Below are positions 6,569 to 13,418 of a stretch of 28,373 nucleotides of DNA, one piece after another; within the stretch, counting starts at the first letter, position 1, and every line of letters begins with the position of its first letter. The stretch comes from SAT2750 sp964476375 (GTDB lineage Bacteria; Planctomycetota; Planctomycetia; Pirellulales; Pirellulaceae): positions 1 through 28,373 of the forward strand of contig CAYYZW010000347.1 in NCBI GenBank assembly GCA_964476375.1, in the 5' to 3' direction. The translations under genes were made by a program, and so were the position numbers. The notes under the pieces are model-generated. The model was given only the letters and a program-made list of their open reading frames with translations, made no database searches and was not told the DNA's origin.

Positions 6569-7296
6569 TCCGACACCCCACCGATCGTGGAGGTGCTGGA
6601 ATCCGCGTTCCGGTCCAGCACTCCCTTCCGCAGGCGAATGATCTGTTCGGCTTGTCCGGAAATGCGGTCATCGTGGGTGACCAGCAGGACCGTCCCTCCC
6701 CCACCATGAAATTCTTCGATCAGTCCCATCACCAGGGCCGCACTGTCCGGGTCAAGGTTTCCGGTGGGCTCATCGGCAAGCAGCAGCTGCGGAGATGTCA
6801 ACATCGCCCGGGCCATGGCAACCCGCTGGCGTTCTCCGGCGCTAAGCTGGCTGGGGAGGTGACTCAAACGTTCATTCAAACCAAAATCATCCAGCAGTTG
6901 CCTGGCCACGTCCTCGGCCTCTTCTCTCTCGCCAGGCCGGGCAGCGACAAGCACGTTTTCCAGGATGTCCAGGTAAGGAAGGAGGTGAAAAAGCTGGAAC
7001 ACGAAACCCACATGCGCCGCCCGGAAACGTGCCCGCTCTGCCGGTGTCATCGAGGAGACCTGCTTTCCCAGGACGTTCACCGTCCCCTCGGTTGGGGATG
7101 CCAGTCCACCGACAAGCGAAAGCAGGGTCGACTTGCCACATCCGCTGGGACCACAGACCGCAACAAAACTCCCCTCCGCAATGTCCAGGGTGACATTACT
7201 GAGGGCGTGAACTTCCCCCTCCCCTGAGTGATAGTGTTTCGATACGGAAACCAGCTCGATCATGGGCGAACGACTGGCAGCTTGGTTGGCGGTCAC
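6565..7296 (-). CDS. ABC transporter ATPase, LolD/FtsE/MacB-type, no permease adjacent
   Basis: A 243-residue ATPase. Walker A is GPSGCGKS (49-56), the Q-loop is FQLFHLLPY (from 100), the signature is LSAGERQRVAMARA (151-164), Walker B is LLLADEPTGNLD (171-182) and the H-loop is VTHD (206-209). ADEPTGNLD is characteristic of the LolD/FtsE/MacB group, which pairs with FtsX-type permeases that move lipoproteins, antibiotics or mechanical signals rather than importing solutes. GTG 7296 is preferred because GGAGAGAG precedes it; ATG 7263 has no such site. It lies 24 bases after the lipoprotein gene and is the last gene of the minus-strand cluster. No FtsX-like membrane protein is encoded nearby. 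It may serve the adjacent lipoprotein or a permease elsewhere. Confidence 0.92.
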   Translation of the reverse strand: MTANQAASRSPMIELVSVSKHYHSGEGEVHALSNVTLDIAEGSFVAVCGPSGCGKSTLLSLVGGLASPTEGTVNVLGKQVSSMTPAERARFRAAHVGFVFQLFHLLPYLDILENVLVAARPGEREEAEDVARQLLDDFGLNERLSHLPSQLSAGERQRVAMARAMLTSPQLLLADEPTGNLDPDSAALVMGLIEEFHGGGGTVLLVTHDDRISGQAEQIIRLRKGVLDRNADSSTSTIGGVSD

Positions 7297-7320
7297 GATC
7301 TCTCTCCGCTGATGATGAAA

Positions 7321-8610
7321 CTAGCGGGGACGCAAGACAAAAATACTCAACAGCAACACAACCAGCAGGAACACACCGAGCAGCAGCCCGATCGTGGCAA
7401 CACCGGTTGCCATCACCTTCGGGCTCTTATCGTCGGTATCCACATCGCCGACTGCTGGAGCCGCTGCATCCGTCTGTGAGACCACATTCTCCGCAGCCTG
7501 CGAATCGGAAGAATTCGCCTGCTGGTCCTCTTCGACCGCCGATTCACTGGAAGCCAGCGGGCCGACGATCAATTCCGGAAAAAAGTCCTCGCCACCGAAC
7601 TGGGATTCATTGCCCTCTTCCGAACCGAAACGATCTGCCAGTTGCGCCGCAGCTGTTTCCCAGTCATAACGGACCAGGAGGTCAATCCCCGGATTCTGTT
7701 CCTTGACCGTGCAGGAGCAGGCACCGGTGACAAATTCCAGGCAGTCTATCAGGTTGTCACGGTGAACCCCCTTGCCGATGTACGGCACAAGTGCACGGGC
7801 CCGCCCATAGACCGGAAAGACCATCGGGTGGGTAATCTCATCCAGGTCCGACTCCACCGCCAGAAGGGATTGAACAAGGTACTTCTCTGCTTCATCCGTA
7901 CGGTCCACCTCGATAAATGTCACCGTGTGGGCCGACTTCATCGGTGTGGCGGTCCCCGCTGCCTGCTGGCTCTCGACATCCTCCCGGGCCGCCGGGTCCT
8001 GGGGAACCGCGTAGAGCTCGACCTTGCCATCTTCCACATCCTGGCATAACTGAGCGAGCACCTTTGCCGACTCCGTGTTGGCTGCGGCATCGTCTCCTTT
8101 GAGCAGGAGAAACACGACGGCATGGCCCTGCTTCAATTGCTGGGACAGTGCCGTGCGGGCAGGACTGGTGGCAAGCCGCTGCAGTTCCTGGTTATCCAGC
8201 GAGCCGGCATGGATCACCGAGCCCTGTGGATTGGTGACCAGGTAGCCAGGCTGGAGTCGATCCTTGTGTGTTTCCCAGGATGCCCGGACATCCGGCAGCA
8301 CACCGGTCAATTCCGGATCCTTCTCCAGGTCCACCGAGAGCAGCGAACAATTCAGCGGACTTTCTTCGTCCTGGGCAATGGAGAGCATCTCGGCGTGTAG
8401 TTCCTTGTCCTCCTCCGAAAGGTCCCCGCTGTGGAAGAAATAGACCTCAAACGGAGCAGGCTCCCAGCGGTACATGGCATACCGGTAGACCGGCGTCTCA
8501 CAGGCCACCAGGGGAATTCCCACGGCAACCAGCACCAGTAACATCAGCAGGCGGCCGACAGGTTGCGGGCGGGACGATCGGGCCGGATTGGTAACAAAGC
8601 GGATCAACAT
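7321..8610 (-). CDS. Predicted lipoprotein with thioredoxin-like segments and a C-terminal membrane anchor
   Basis: A 429-residue protein from ATG 8610, which has GAGGG upstream; an in-frame extension to 8721 lacks support. The N terminus has a hydrophobic stretch (21-36) ending in a lipobox, LVAC37, so C37 may be lipidated. The segments FEVYFFHSGD...LLSVDLEKD (from about 52) and AVVFLLLKGDD (from about 150) have the strand-helix-strand flavour of thioredoxin-fold domains, but no CxxC redox pair is present there. GACSCTV at about residue 306 is the only close cysteine pair. An acidic, serine-rich linker leads to a strong C-terminal helix (about 400-425, ATIGLLLGVFLLVVLLLSIFVL) and a basic end. 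With anchors at both ends, the body would be held on one face of the membrane. I recognise no named family. The 24-base spacing to the LolD-type ATPase suggests joint function. Confidence 0.8.
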   Translation of the reverse strand: MLIRFVTNPARSSRPQPVGRLLMLLVLVAVGIPLVACETPVYRYAMYRWEPAPFEVYFFHSGDLSEEDKELHAEMLSIAQDEESPLNCSLLSVDLEKDPELTGVLPDVRASWETHKDRLQPGYLVTNPQGSVIHAGSLDNQELQRLATSPARTALSQQLKQGHAVVFLLLKGDDAAANTESAKVLAQLCQDVEDGKVELYAVPQDPAAREDVESQQAAGTATPMKSAHTVTFIEVDRTDEAEKYLVQSLLAVESDLDEITHPMVFPVYGRARALVPYIGKGVHRDNLIDCLEFVTGACSCTVKEQNPGIDLLVRYDWETAAAQLADRFGSEEGNESQFGGEDFFPELIVGPLASSESAVEEDQQANSSDSQAAENVVSQTDAAAPAVGDVDTDDKSPKVMATGVATIGLLLGVFLLVVLLLSIFVLRPR

Positions 8611-8744
8611 GTTGAAACCCTCGGACTCAGGATGGCAGGAGAACCACGCCCTTGTTGGAGGCGGCCCAGACTGCTGAAAATTATACTTTACCGGAGCGAA
8701 CGAGATACAGGGAAACTCCAATTTCCCGTCCTCTGAAAGCGGCT

Positions 8745-9185
8745 TTACGACTCACCCTCCTCGGAAATAACGCCCTCGTTCATCCTGTCCCCGCCAACCA
8801 CCGCATCGACGACGTCCTGGCCCTCGATCACCCTGCCAAACACGCTGTGCTTGTCATCCAGGTGAGGCGTCGCCACGTGGGTGATAAAGAACTGCGAGCC
8901 ATTACTGTTGGGGCCGGCATTTGCCATCGAAAGCACCCCAGGGCCATCATGCCGCAGGTCCGGATGAAACTCATCCTCGAACTTGTAACCTGGGTCCCCC
9001 GTGCCGGTCCCCTGGGGACAGCCACCCTGGATCATGAAGTCCGGGATCACGCGATGAAAAGTAAGGCCGTTGTAAAAACCGTCGTTGGTGAGATCGACAA
9101 AGTTCTTTACCGTGCGAGGTGTCTTCTCCTGGTGCAACTCCAGGCGAATATCCCCGCGGTCTGTCTTGATCGTGGCAACTAGCAT
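8745..9185 (-). CDS. Cyclophilin-type peptidyl-prolyl cis-trans isomerase
   Basis: A 146-residue cyclophilin without a signal peptide, so probably cytoplasmic. It catalyses cis-trans isomerisation of proline peptide bonds. Diagnostic blocks are FHRVIPDFMIQGG (the catalytic arginine follows FH), GPGVLSMANAGPNSNGSQFFIT, and HLDDKHSVFGRVIEG. Length is short, like bacterial PpiB minimal forms. The start is ATG 9185 with AAGGA upstream. It sits between the ModC-like ATPase and the lipoprotein gene on the same strand, with gaps of 88 and 134 bases, so it may be co-transcribed with the importer; a functional tie to the importer is not evident. Confidence 0.95.
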   Translation of the reverse strand: MLVATIKTDRGDIRLELHQEKTPRTVKNFVDLTNDGFYNGLTFHRVIPDFMIQGGCPQGTGTGDPGYKFEDEFHPDLRHDGPGVLSMANAGPNSNGSQFFITHVATPHLDDKHSVFGRVIEGQDVVDAVVGGDRMNEGVISEEGES

Positions 9186-9273
9186 CGCTTGTCCTTTCCG
9201 GGAGAGTCCCTCCCGACAGTCTGGTGGTCAATTAGAAAAAACGGGTTAACTGTTTCTCTCCGGCAGGGAATGG

Positions 9274-10008
9274 TCACCCAGGGTCGCTCGCTGTCTTTGA
9301 CGTCGAAGTCCCCGGCTCAACATACCCCCTGAAATCCGTCTCATCGCCCCCGGGAGCCGGTCGACATCCCTGGCTGAGCTGGAAGACCCCATCCTTGATC
9401 CGCAGGATCGACTGGGCCAGCCGTTCTGCCTCCTGTTCACGATGCGAGACATGCAGGATGGTCACACCGGTCTGCTGCTGCACACTCTCAAGCAGGTCAC
9501 ACATCTGCGTGTGGGTTTCATCATCCAGTGCCGAAAGCGGTTCGTCCAGCAGCAATGTGGCTGGCCGGAAGGAAAGCGCCCTGCCAAGTGCCACCCGCTG
9601 ACGCTCTCCACCACTGAGTCCCTGGATGGTGCGTTTCAAGAGTGGCTCGATTTCCAGCAAACGGGCAAGTTCATCCACACGTTGCTTGATTTTTTCGGAT
9701 TCAACCCGGCGGATCCGCAAAGCGAAGCCGAGATGCTCCGACACGGTCATGGTAGCGAACAGGGCGCCATCCTGGGGCACATAGCCGATATTGCGCTGCT
9801 GGGGCCTTAACGCCGTCACGTCCACGTGCCCCAGCATGATTGTGCCAGCAATGGTCGGTGTCAGCCCTGCAATCGCCTCGATGACCGTGGTCTTGCCTGA
9901 CCCGGTCTTTCCCATCAGGACACAGTAATGGCCCGTGGGAATCTCGAAGCTGACATCCTCCAGGCGAAATTCACCCACCTGGAGCGTTAAACCAGAGACG
10001 TGGATCAC
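9274..10008 (-). CDS. Molybdate/tungstate-type ABC importer ATPase (ModC/WtpC-like)
   Basis: A 244-residue ATPase from GTG 10008 (GGAAAG upstream). Walker A is GKTGSGKT (33-40), the Q-loop is YVPQDGALFATMTV, the signature is LSGGERQRVALGRAL (131-145), Walker B is TLLLDEPLSALD (151-162), and the H-loop is VSHRE. PQDGALFATMTV and DEPLSALD match oxyanion and sugar importer ATPases (ModC, WtpC, CysA, PotA group). It lacks the C-terminal TOBE/MOP domain of classical ModC, which senses molybdate; instead it ends in a short polar tail. It is 44 bases downstream of the permease gene. Sulfate or thiosulfate cannot be excluded as substrate from this gene alone. Confidence 0.88.
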   Translation of the reverse strand: MIHVSGLTLQVGEFRLEDVSFEIPTGHYCVLMGKTGSGKTTVIEAIAGLTPTIAGTIMLGHVDVTALRPQQRNIGYVPQDGALFATMTVSEHLGFALRIRRVESEKIKQRVDELARLLEIEPLLKRTIQGLSGGERQRVALGRALSFRPATLLLDEPLSALDDETHTQMCDLLESVQQQTGVTILHVSHREQEAERLAQSILRIKDGVFQLSQGCRPAPGGDETDFRGYVEPGTSTSKTASDPG

Positions 10009-10052
10009 AGTTTCTTTCCGTGCTCTTCAGATCATTGCAGGGGAATATTCGG

Positions 10053-11480
10053 TCAGATACTTGCACGTGTACCCCAGACACGGGCAATCACAAGTACGAT
10101 CATAGCCCCGGTGACCATGATCAGGGAGACAGCAACTGCCGCGGCCGTGTCCCCCACGTTCATCTCCAGGAAAATCGTTGTCGAGAGAACCTCTGTTTTC
10201 ATCCTTGTTGCCCCGGCAAAAATCAGCAGCGGACCAAATTCGCCCAGCGCGCGGGCCCAGGCCAGCGTGCCGGCAGTCAGGATACCTCGCCGCGCCTCGG
10301 GAAGGACGATCAGGCTAAAGGCCTGGAAGCGGGAGCAGCCAAGGGTCAGGGCCACCTGTTCACGGCGGGAGTCGATCTGGTCAAAAGTGGCTCGCATCGT
10401 GCGAACCGCAAAGGCCGCCGCCACCATGAACTGTGCCAGGATCACCGCCGGTATCTGATAGACAACCAGCTCATGCAGTCCCCTGGGAACAAACTGGAAG
10501 AGGATCAGGAGACTGAGCCCGACCACCAGGGGTGGAAGCACGATCGGGATATCCACAATCGCATCAATTAAATTGCGTCCCGGAAAGCGGTAGCGTGACA
10601 GCAAGTAGCCGATCGGGATCGCGACCCAGAGAGAGAGAAAAGCCGTGATCGTACAGGAGACCAGGCTCAGCGTGATCGAGTAGCGGATCTCCGGCTTCCG
10701 CAGGGAGTCGGTAAGAGGATTGTAAACCAGGCGAGAGAGGAACGGATGGTCCTTTTCCCAGGGGGCCAACTGGCGGCCAATCCAGAGATACTTGAGCCGC
10801 GCCACAAAACCACCGCGGGGCATCTCGATCACCAGTTTCGAGACATTGGTTATCCCCGAAGAAGGGGTCTCTCCCAGCTGGACGATGGCACTTGGCTTGC
10901 TTTGAGTTTCATTCAGTTCCCGAACCAGGAGTGTCGTGCCGGCCTCGTCCATCAGCGTCAGGGTCATCGCAGGAGTGGAAGGCAGGTGTGCCAGGTCCAC
11001 GATGGTCAACTCCACCGGGTCAGCCCACTGAAAGACAAGGCTGCCGGGGTAAAAACCCCCCTTCTCCCCGGCTTCAGACCCGGGGCTCTCCAGGGAGCCA
11101 ATCCCCAGCACCGGGGTGGCCAGGCGTTTCGATGAATCATTCGCGTTCACACCGGGCAGGTATTCAAAAATGGTCGGCGGATGCTCTGGGGAATCACTGC
11201 CAATGGAAAGTCCCAGGCGGTCGTACTGATTACTCATCCGATCACCGTGCTTGACCAGGCGTCCGGCGTCGTCCCACTGGAACTCCACGTCAGCAGCTTT
11301 CACCCGGCGGTCGATTGCCAGGTAAGCGACATCCGCCAGGAGCATGGCCACGATGAGGACAACATAAATGCCACCCAGGATGCCCAGGCTAAGAAAGAAC
11401 GGCCTGTCACTCCAGCCGACAGCATCGACCCTCTGGACTGTCTTTTTCTTTCCCGGGGAGGCCCCTTTTTGATCAGCCAT
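10053..11480 (-). CDS. Molybdate/tungstate-type ABC importer permease with a ~200-residue extracytoplasmic insert
   Basis: A 475-residue protein from ATG 11480; a TTG at 11501 would add seven residues. A first membrane helix (about 28-56) is followed by a long non-membrane region (57-263). Then comes a canonical ModB/CysT-type core with about five helices (265-470) and the ATPase-contacting EAA loop LPEARRGILTAGTLAWARALGEFGP (about 393-417). Ordinary ModB proteins are near 220-260 residues and lack the insert. The insert is rich in beta-type sequence (SLVFQWADPVELTIVDL, PAMTLTLMDEAGTTLLV, SKLVIEMPRGG), which suggests a beta-sandwich domain exposed outside the membrane. It is 64 bases downstream of the binding-protein gene and shares its operon. 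The insert might dock the double binding protein or sample substrate (inference). Confidence 0.88.
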   Translation of the reverse strand: MADQKGASPGKKKTVQRVDAVGWSDRPFFLSLGILGGIYVVLIVAMLLADVAYLAIDRRVKAADVEFQWDDAGRLVKHGDRMSNQYDRLGLSIGSDSPEHPPTIFEYLPGVNANDSSKRLATPVLGIGSLESPGSEAGEKGGFYPGSLVFQWADPVELTIVDLAHLPSTPAMTLTLMDEAGTTLLVRELNETQSKPSAIVQLGETPSSGITNVSKLVIEMPRGGFVARLKYLWIGRQLAPWEKDHPFLSRLVYNPLTDSLRKPEIRYSITLSLVSCTITAFLSLWVAIPIGYLLSRYRFPGRNLIDAIVDIPIVLPPLVVGLSLLILFQFVPRGLHELVVYQIPAVILAQFMVAAAFAVRTMRATFDQIDSRREQVALTLGCSRFQAFSLIVLPEARRGILTAGTLAWARALGEFGPLLIFAGATRMKTEVLSTTIFLEMNVGDTAAAVAVSLIMVTGAMIVLVIARVWGTRASI

Positions 11481-11544
11481 GTCCACCGCTTTTACTTGCA
11501 ACCAGTTACAGGGACATTACTAAACGAGAGGCTCCGAACCCACT

Positions 11545-13083
11545 TCAGCCGCCGAGCTTCCAGCGGAACCCCACCGATTCAAACTTGTCCTTCGAATGGG
11601 ACAACGTGTCAAGCAACCGGTAACCAAGGTGCTTGTAATCGCTCTGCCGGGAAACGCTAAAAGGCTGGACAGCCCGGGCAAGTGAGGAATCAATCATCAC
11701 AACCTCGATCTTGTCCAGGTTGTTACGCGCATCGGTAAAATAGGCGATGACGGCATCGGAGGAACCTGTTGCCACCGAGGGAAGCAGCATCGCCGAGGAG
11801 GGCGTTTGTGTCTTGATATTCTGATCCAGCATGACCTGGTAGATCCCCGCCTCCTGGAGCAGACGACGGGTAAGCACACCGATGGTACACTCCTGCGGCT
11901 CTCCCACCGCCACGCGGACTCCTTCCCGGGCCAGGTCCATCAGGGACGTGATGTCCTTGGGATTACCTTTCTGGACACAGATGACGATATCGGTTTCAGA
12001 TACCGTCGTTCCCGGTTCAAACAACTCCTTGACCGTGTTGAGATAGTACGTGTCACAGGCCATGTAGGTATCCGGGAAACCATTGCCATCTGTTTCCACG
12101 ATGCCTTTCATCTGCGTGTTGAGCACCCCGCAGCCGTTGTAAACCGTGTTCACACTGACCCCCTCGCGCTCTTCGAATTCCTTGATAATCGGTTCCAGGG
12201 CCAGGCGGTTAACTGCCCCGGCAAAGAAAGTCATATTCGGCTTGTCTGCCCACTTGTCCCCGTCCACCACGCGAAATCCTTTTTGTTCGAAAACCACCAG
12301 GCCCTTGTCCCTGGCAGAAACAAATCTGGCAAAGTGCAATGCGGCGGTGGCATCACGGGAACTGTTGAGGACACCGAGCTCGACCATCGCTTCTCCGGCA
12401 TCCAGTTCCGGGGTACTGATTCCCTTGAGCTCGTCAAACTGGTTGAGCGTGGAATCCCAGATCACCCCGGCGTCCACACTCCCGATATCAATATCACCGG
12501 CGACATCATTGACCGTCGGCTTGAAGACCCCGCGCGTGGTGACATTTTCCTCAACCGCCTCCCAGTGGCCGGAGCGGGTAAGCAGGCGGCGTGTCTTCTT
12601 GCCGACGGCCGCCGCGTCAGGATTCCCAAGAGCCACGCGAACGTCCGGCGATGCCAGCGACTCGACCGATGTGATCGTCGTATTGTCCTCATGCACAACG
12701 ATGATCGGTTTCAACAAGGCCAGATGAAGGGATTCGGCAAGCAATCCTGCATCGCGAGCCTGGCGAATATAGCTGCCGTCCGCAGCCAGGTAGAGGTCAC
12801 CCGTCTTGGAAACTTCCAGCTGGCTCAGCAGCGTGTTGGAACCGCCATATTGAAGCTGAACCTCAATGCCAAATTCCTCTTCGTAAGCCTTGCTCACTTC
12901 CTCCATCGGGTACCGCATGCCGGCGGCACAGTAAACAAAAAGGCTATCGACTTTTTGTCCATCCGCTGTCGACGGCGAGGAATGGCCACTCCCGCGAAAC
13001 AGGAACCAGCCCAGCCCGGCAATCAGCACCAGCGAACCGATGGCCAGAATTGCAAAAAGATTTGTACTTGCTTTTCGTCTCAT
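11545..13083 (-). CDS. Double-domain extracellular solute-binding protein, ModA/WtpA-like
   Basis: A 512-residue protein from ATG 13083. A hydrophobic segment (about 8-28, NLFAILAIGSLVLIAGLGWFLF) acts as signal or anchor. Two periplasmic binding-protein modules then follow in tandem. The first (about 45-275) starts with SLFVYCAAGMRYPMEEV and the YGGSNTLLSQL substrate loop, with GDLYLAADGSYI following. The second (about 281-512) starts with MTFFAGAVNRLALEPII and repeats the layout with YNGCGVLNTQMKGI and DTYMACDTYYL. In ModA-type proteins the first-lobe loop carries serines that hold molybdate or tungstate; the first module keeps SN there, while the second has GCG in place of GSN, so its specificity may differ or be lost. 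Normal binding proteins have one such module. It is the promoter-proximal gene of the minus-strand importer operon. Confidence 0.85.
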   Translation of the reverse strand: MRRKASTNLFAILAIGSLVLIAGLGWFLFRGSGHSSPSTADGQKVDSLFVYCAAGMRYPMEEVSKAYEEEFGIEVQLQYGGSNTLLSQLEVSKTGDLYLAADGSYIRQARDAGLLAESLHLALLKPIIVVHEDNTTITSVESLASPDVRVALGNPDAAAVGKKTRRLLTRSGHWEAVEENVTTRGVFKPTVNDVAGDIDIGSVDAGVIWDSTLNQFDELKGISTPELDAGEAMVELGVLNSSRDATAALHFARFVSARDKGLVVFEQKGFRVVDGDKWADKPNMTFFAGAVNRLALEPIIKEFEEREGVSVNTVYNGCGVLNTQMKGIVETDGNGFPDTYMACDTYYLNTVKELFEPGTTVSETDIVICVQKGNPKDITSLMDLAREGVRVAVGEPQECTIGVLTRRLLQEAGIYQVMLDQNIKTQTPSSAMLLPSVATGSSDAVIAYFTDARNNLDKIEVVMIDSSLARAVQPFSVSRQSDYKHLGYRLLDTLSHSKDKFESVGFRWKLGG

Positions 13084-13205
13084 AAAACGATCCAACGTGT
13101 GCTTTGCCCTGGTGAGGTCCTTTATGTCCTTGGCTCTTTTTTAGCGGGTCATTTCGACTTCTTCTAGTGTCAGACGGTTTGTTTTCTTTCCTTTGTCGCG
13201 GTTCA

Positions 13206-13221
13206 TTCAACAGGAGTTGAA
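13206..13221. repeat. Perfect inverted repeat TTCAAC-AGGA-GTTGAA, possible operator
   Basis: Six-base arms are separated by four bases, about 123 bases upstream of the importer start and 198 bases upstream of the DUF1549-type gene. The symmetry and the location in a divergent promoter region fit a dimeric repressor site. It has no T-run, so it is unlikely to be a terminator. Confidence 0.35.
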
Positions 13222-13268
13222 ATACCACCAAAGTAACCCTTTATGGGGGGGGAATGTGAATGTTGTTG

Positions 13269-13296
13269 TTGCATTTATCTGCCGGATCATGATAAT
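13269..13296 (+). promoter_or_regulatory. Candidate sigma70-type promoter for the DUF1549/DUF1553 gene
   Basis: TTGCAT (13269-13274) and GATAAT (13291-13296) are separated by 16 bases, each with two or fewer mismatches to consensus. Transcription would begin near 13303, giving a leader of about 115 bases that contains the hairpin at 13354-13370. Confidence 0.35.
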
Positions 13297-13353
13297 TTAG
13301 TAGTCAGTACAAATCAGACGAGACCAGTACCGGTTCCCGCCTCGCCGGCTGCG

Positions 13354-13370
13354 AAGCGGGTAGCCCGCTT
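13354..13370 (+). promoter_or_regulatory. Compact hairpin in the 5' leader (AAGCGGG-TAG-CCCGCTT)
   Basis: Seven-base perfectly complementary arms enclose a three-base loop, about 48 bases before ATG 13419. There is no following T-run, so it looks like an RNA-stabilising or translation-modulating leader structure rather than a terminator. Confidence 0.4.
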
Positions 13371-13418
13371 GGATGGACGATCCACCTTTGACAGTTTACC
13401 CGGAAGGATCTTGAAACA

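Larger units (their letters stand above)
13084..13418. other. Divergent intergenic region between importer operon and DUF1549 gene
   Basis: This 335-base gap holds no credible gene. It is more AT-rich than the flanking genes and must contain promoters for both directions. Visible elements are a perfect inverted repeat (13206-13221), a G8 tract (13245-13252), a sigma70-like promoter candidate on the plus strand (13269-13296) and a compact hairpin in the plus-strand leader (13354-13370). I see no recognisable Moco or other riboswitch and no consensus ModE site. Confidence 0.6.

Noticed and set aside
11806..13167. 453-codon plus-strand frame opposite the binding-protein gene
   Set aside because: The minus strand encodes a recognisable two-module binding protein; the plus-strand product has no coherent domain.
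13388..13393. TTGACA as a -35 element just before ATG 13419
   Set aside because: No -10-like hexamer follows at the right distance; the ribosome binding site and start codon occupy that space.
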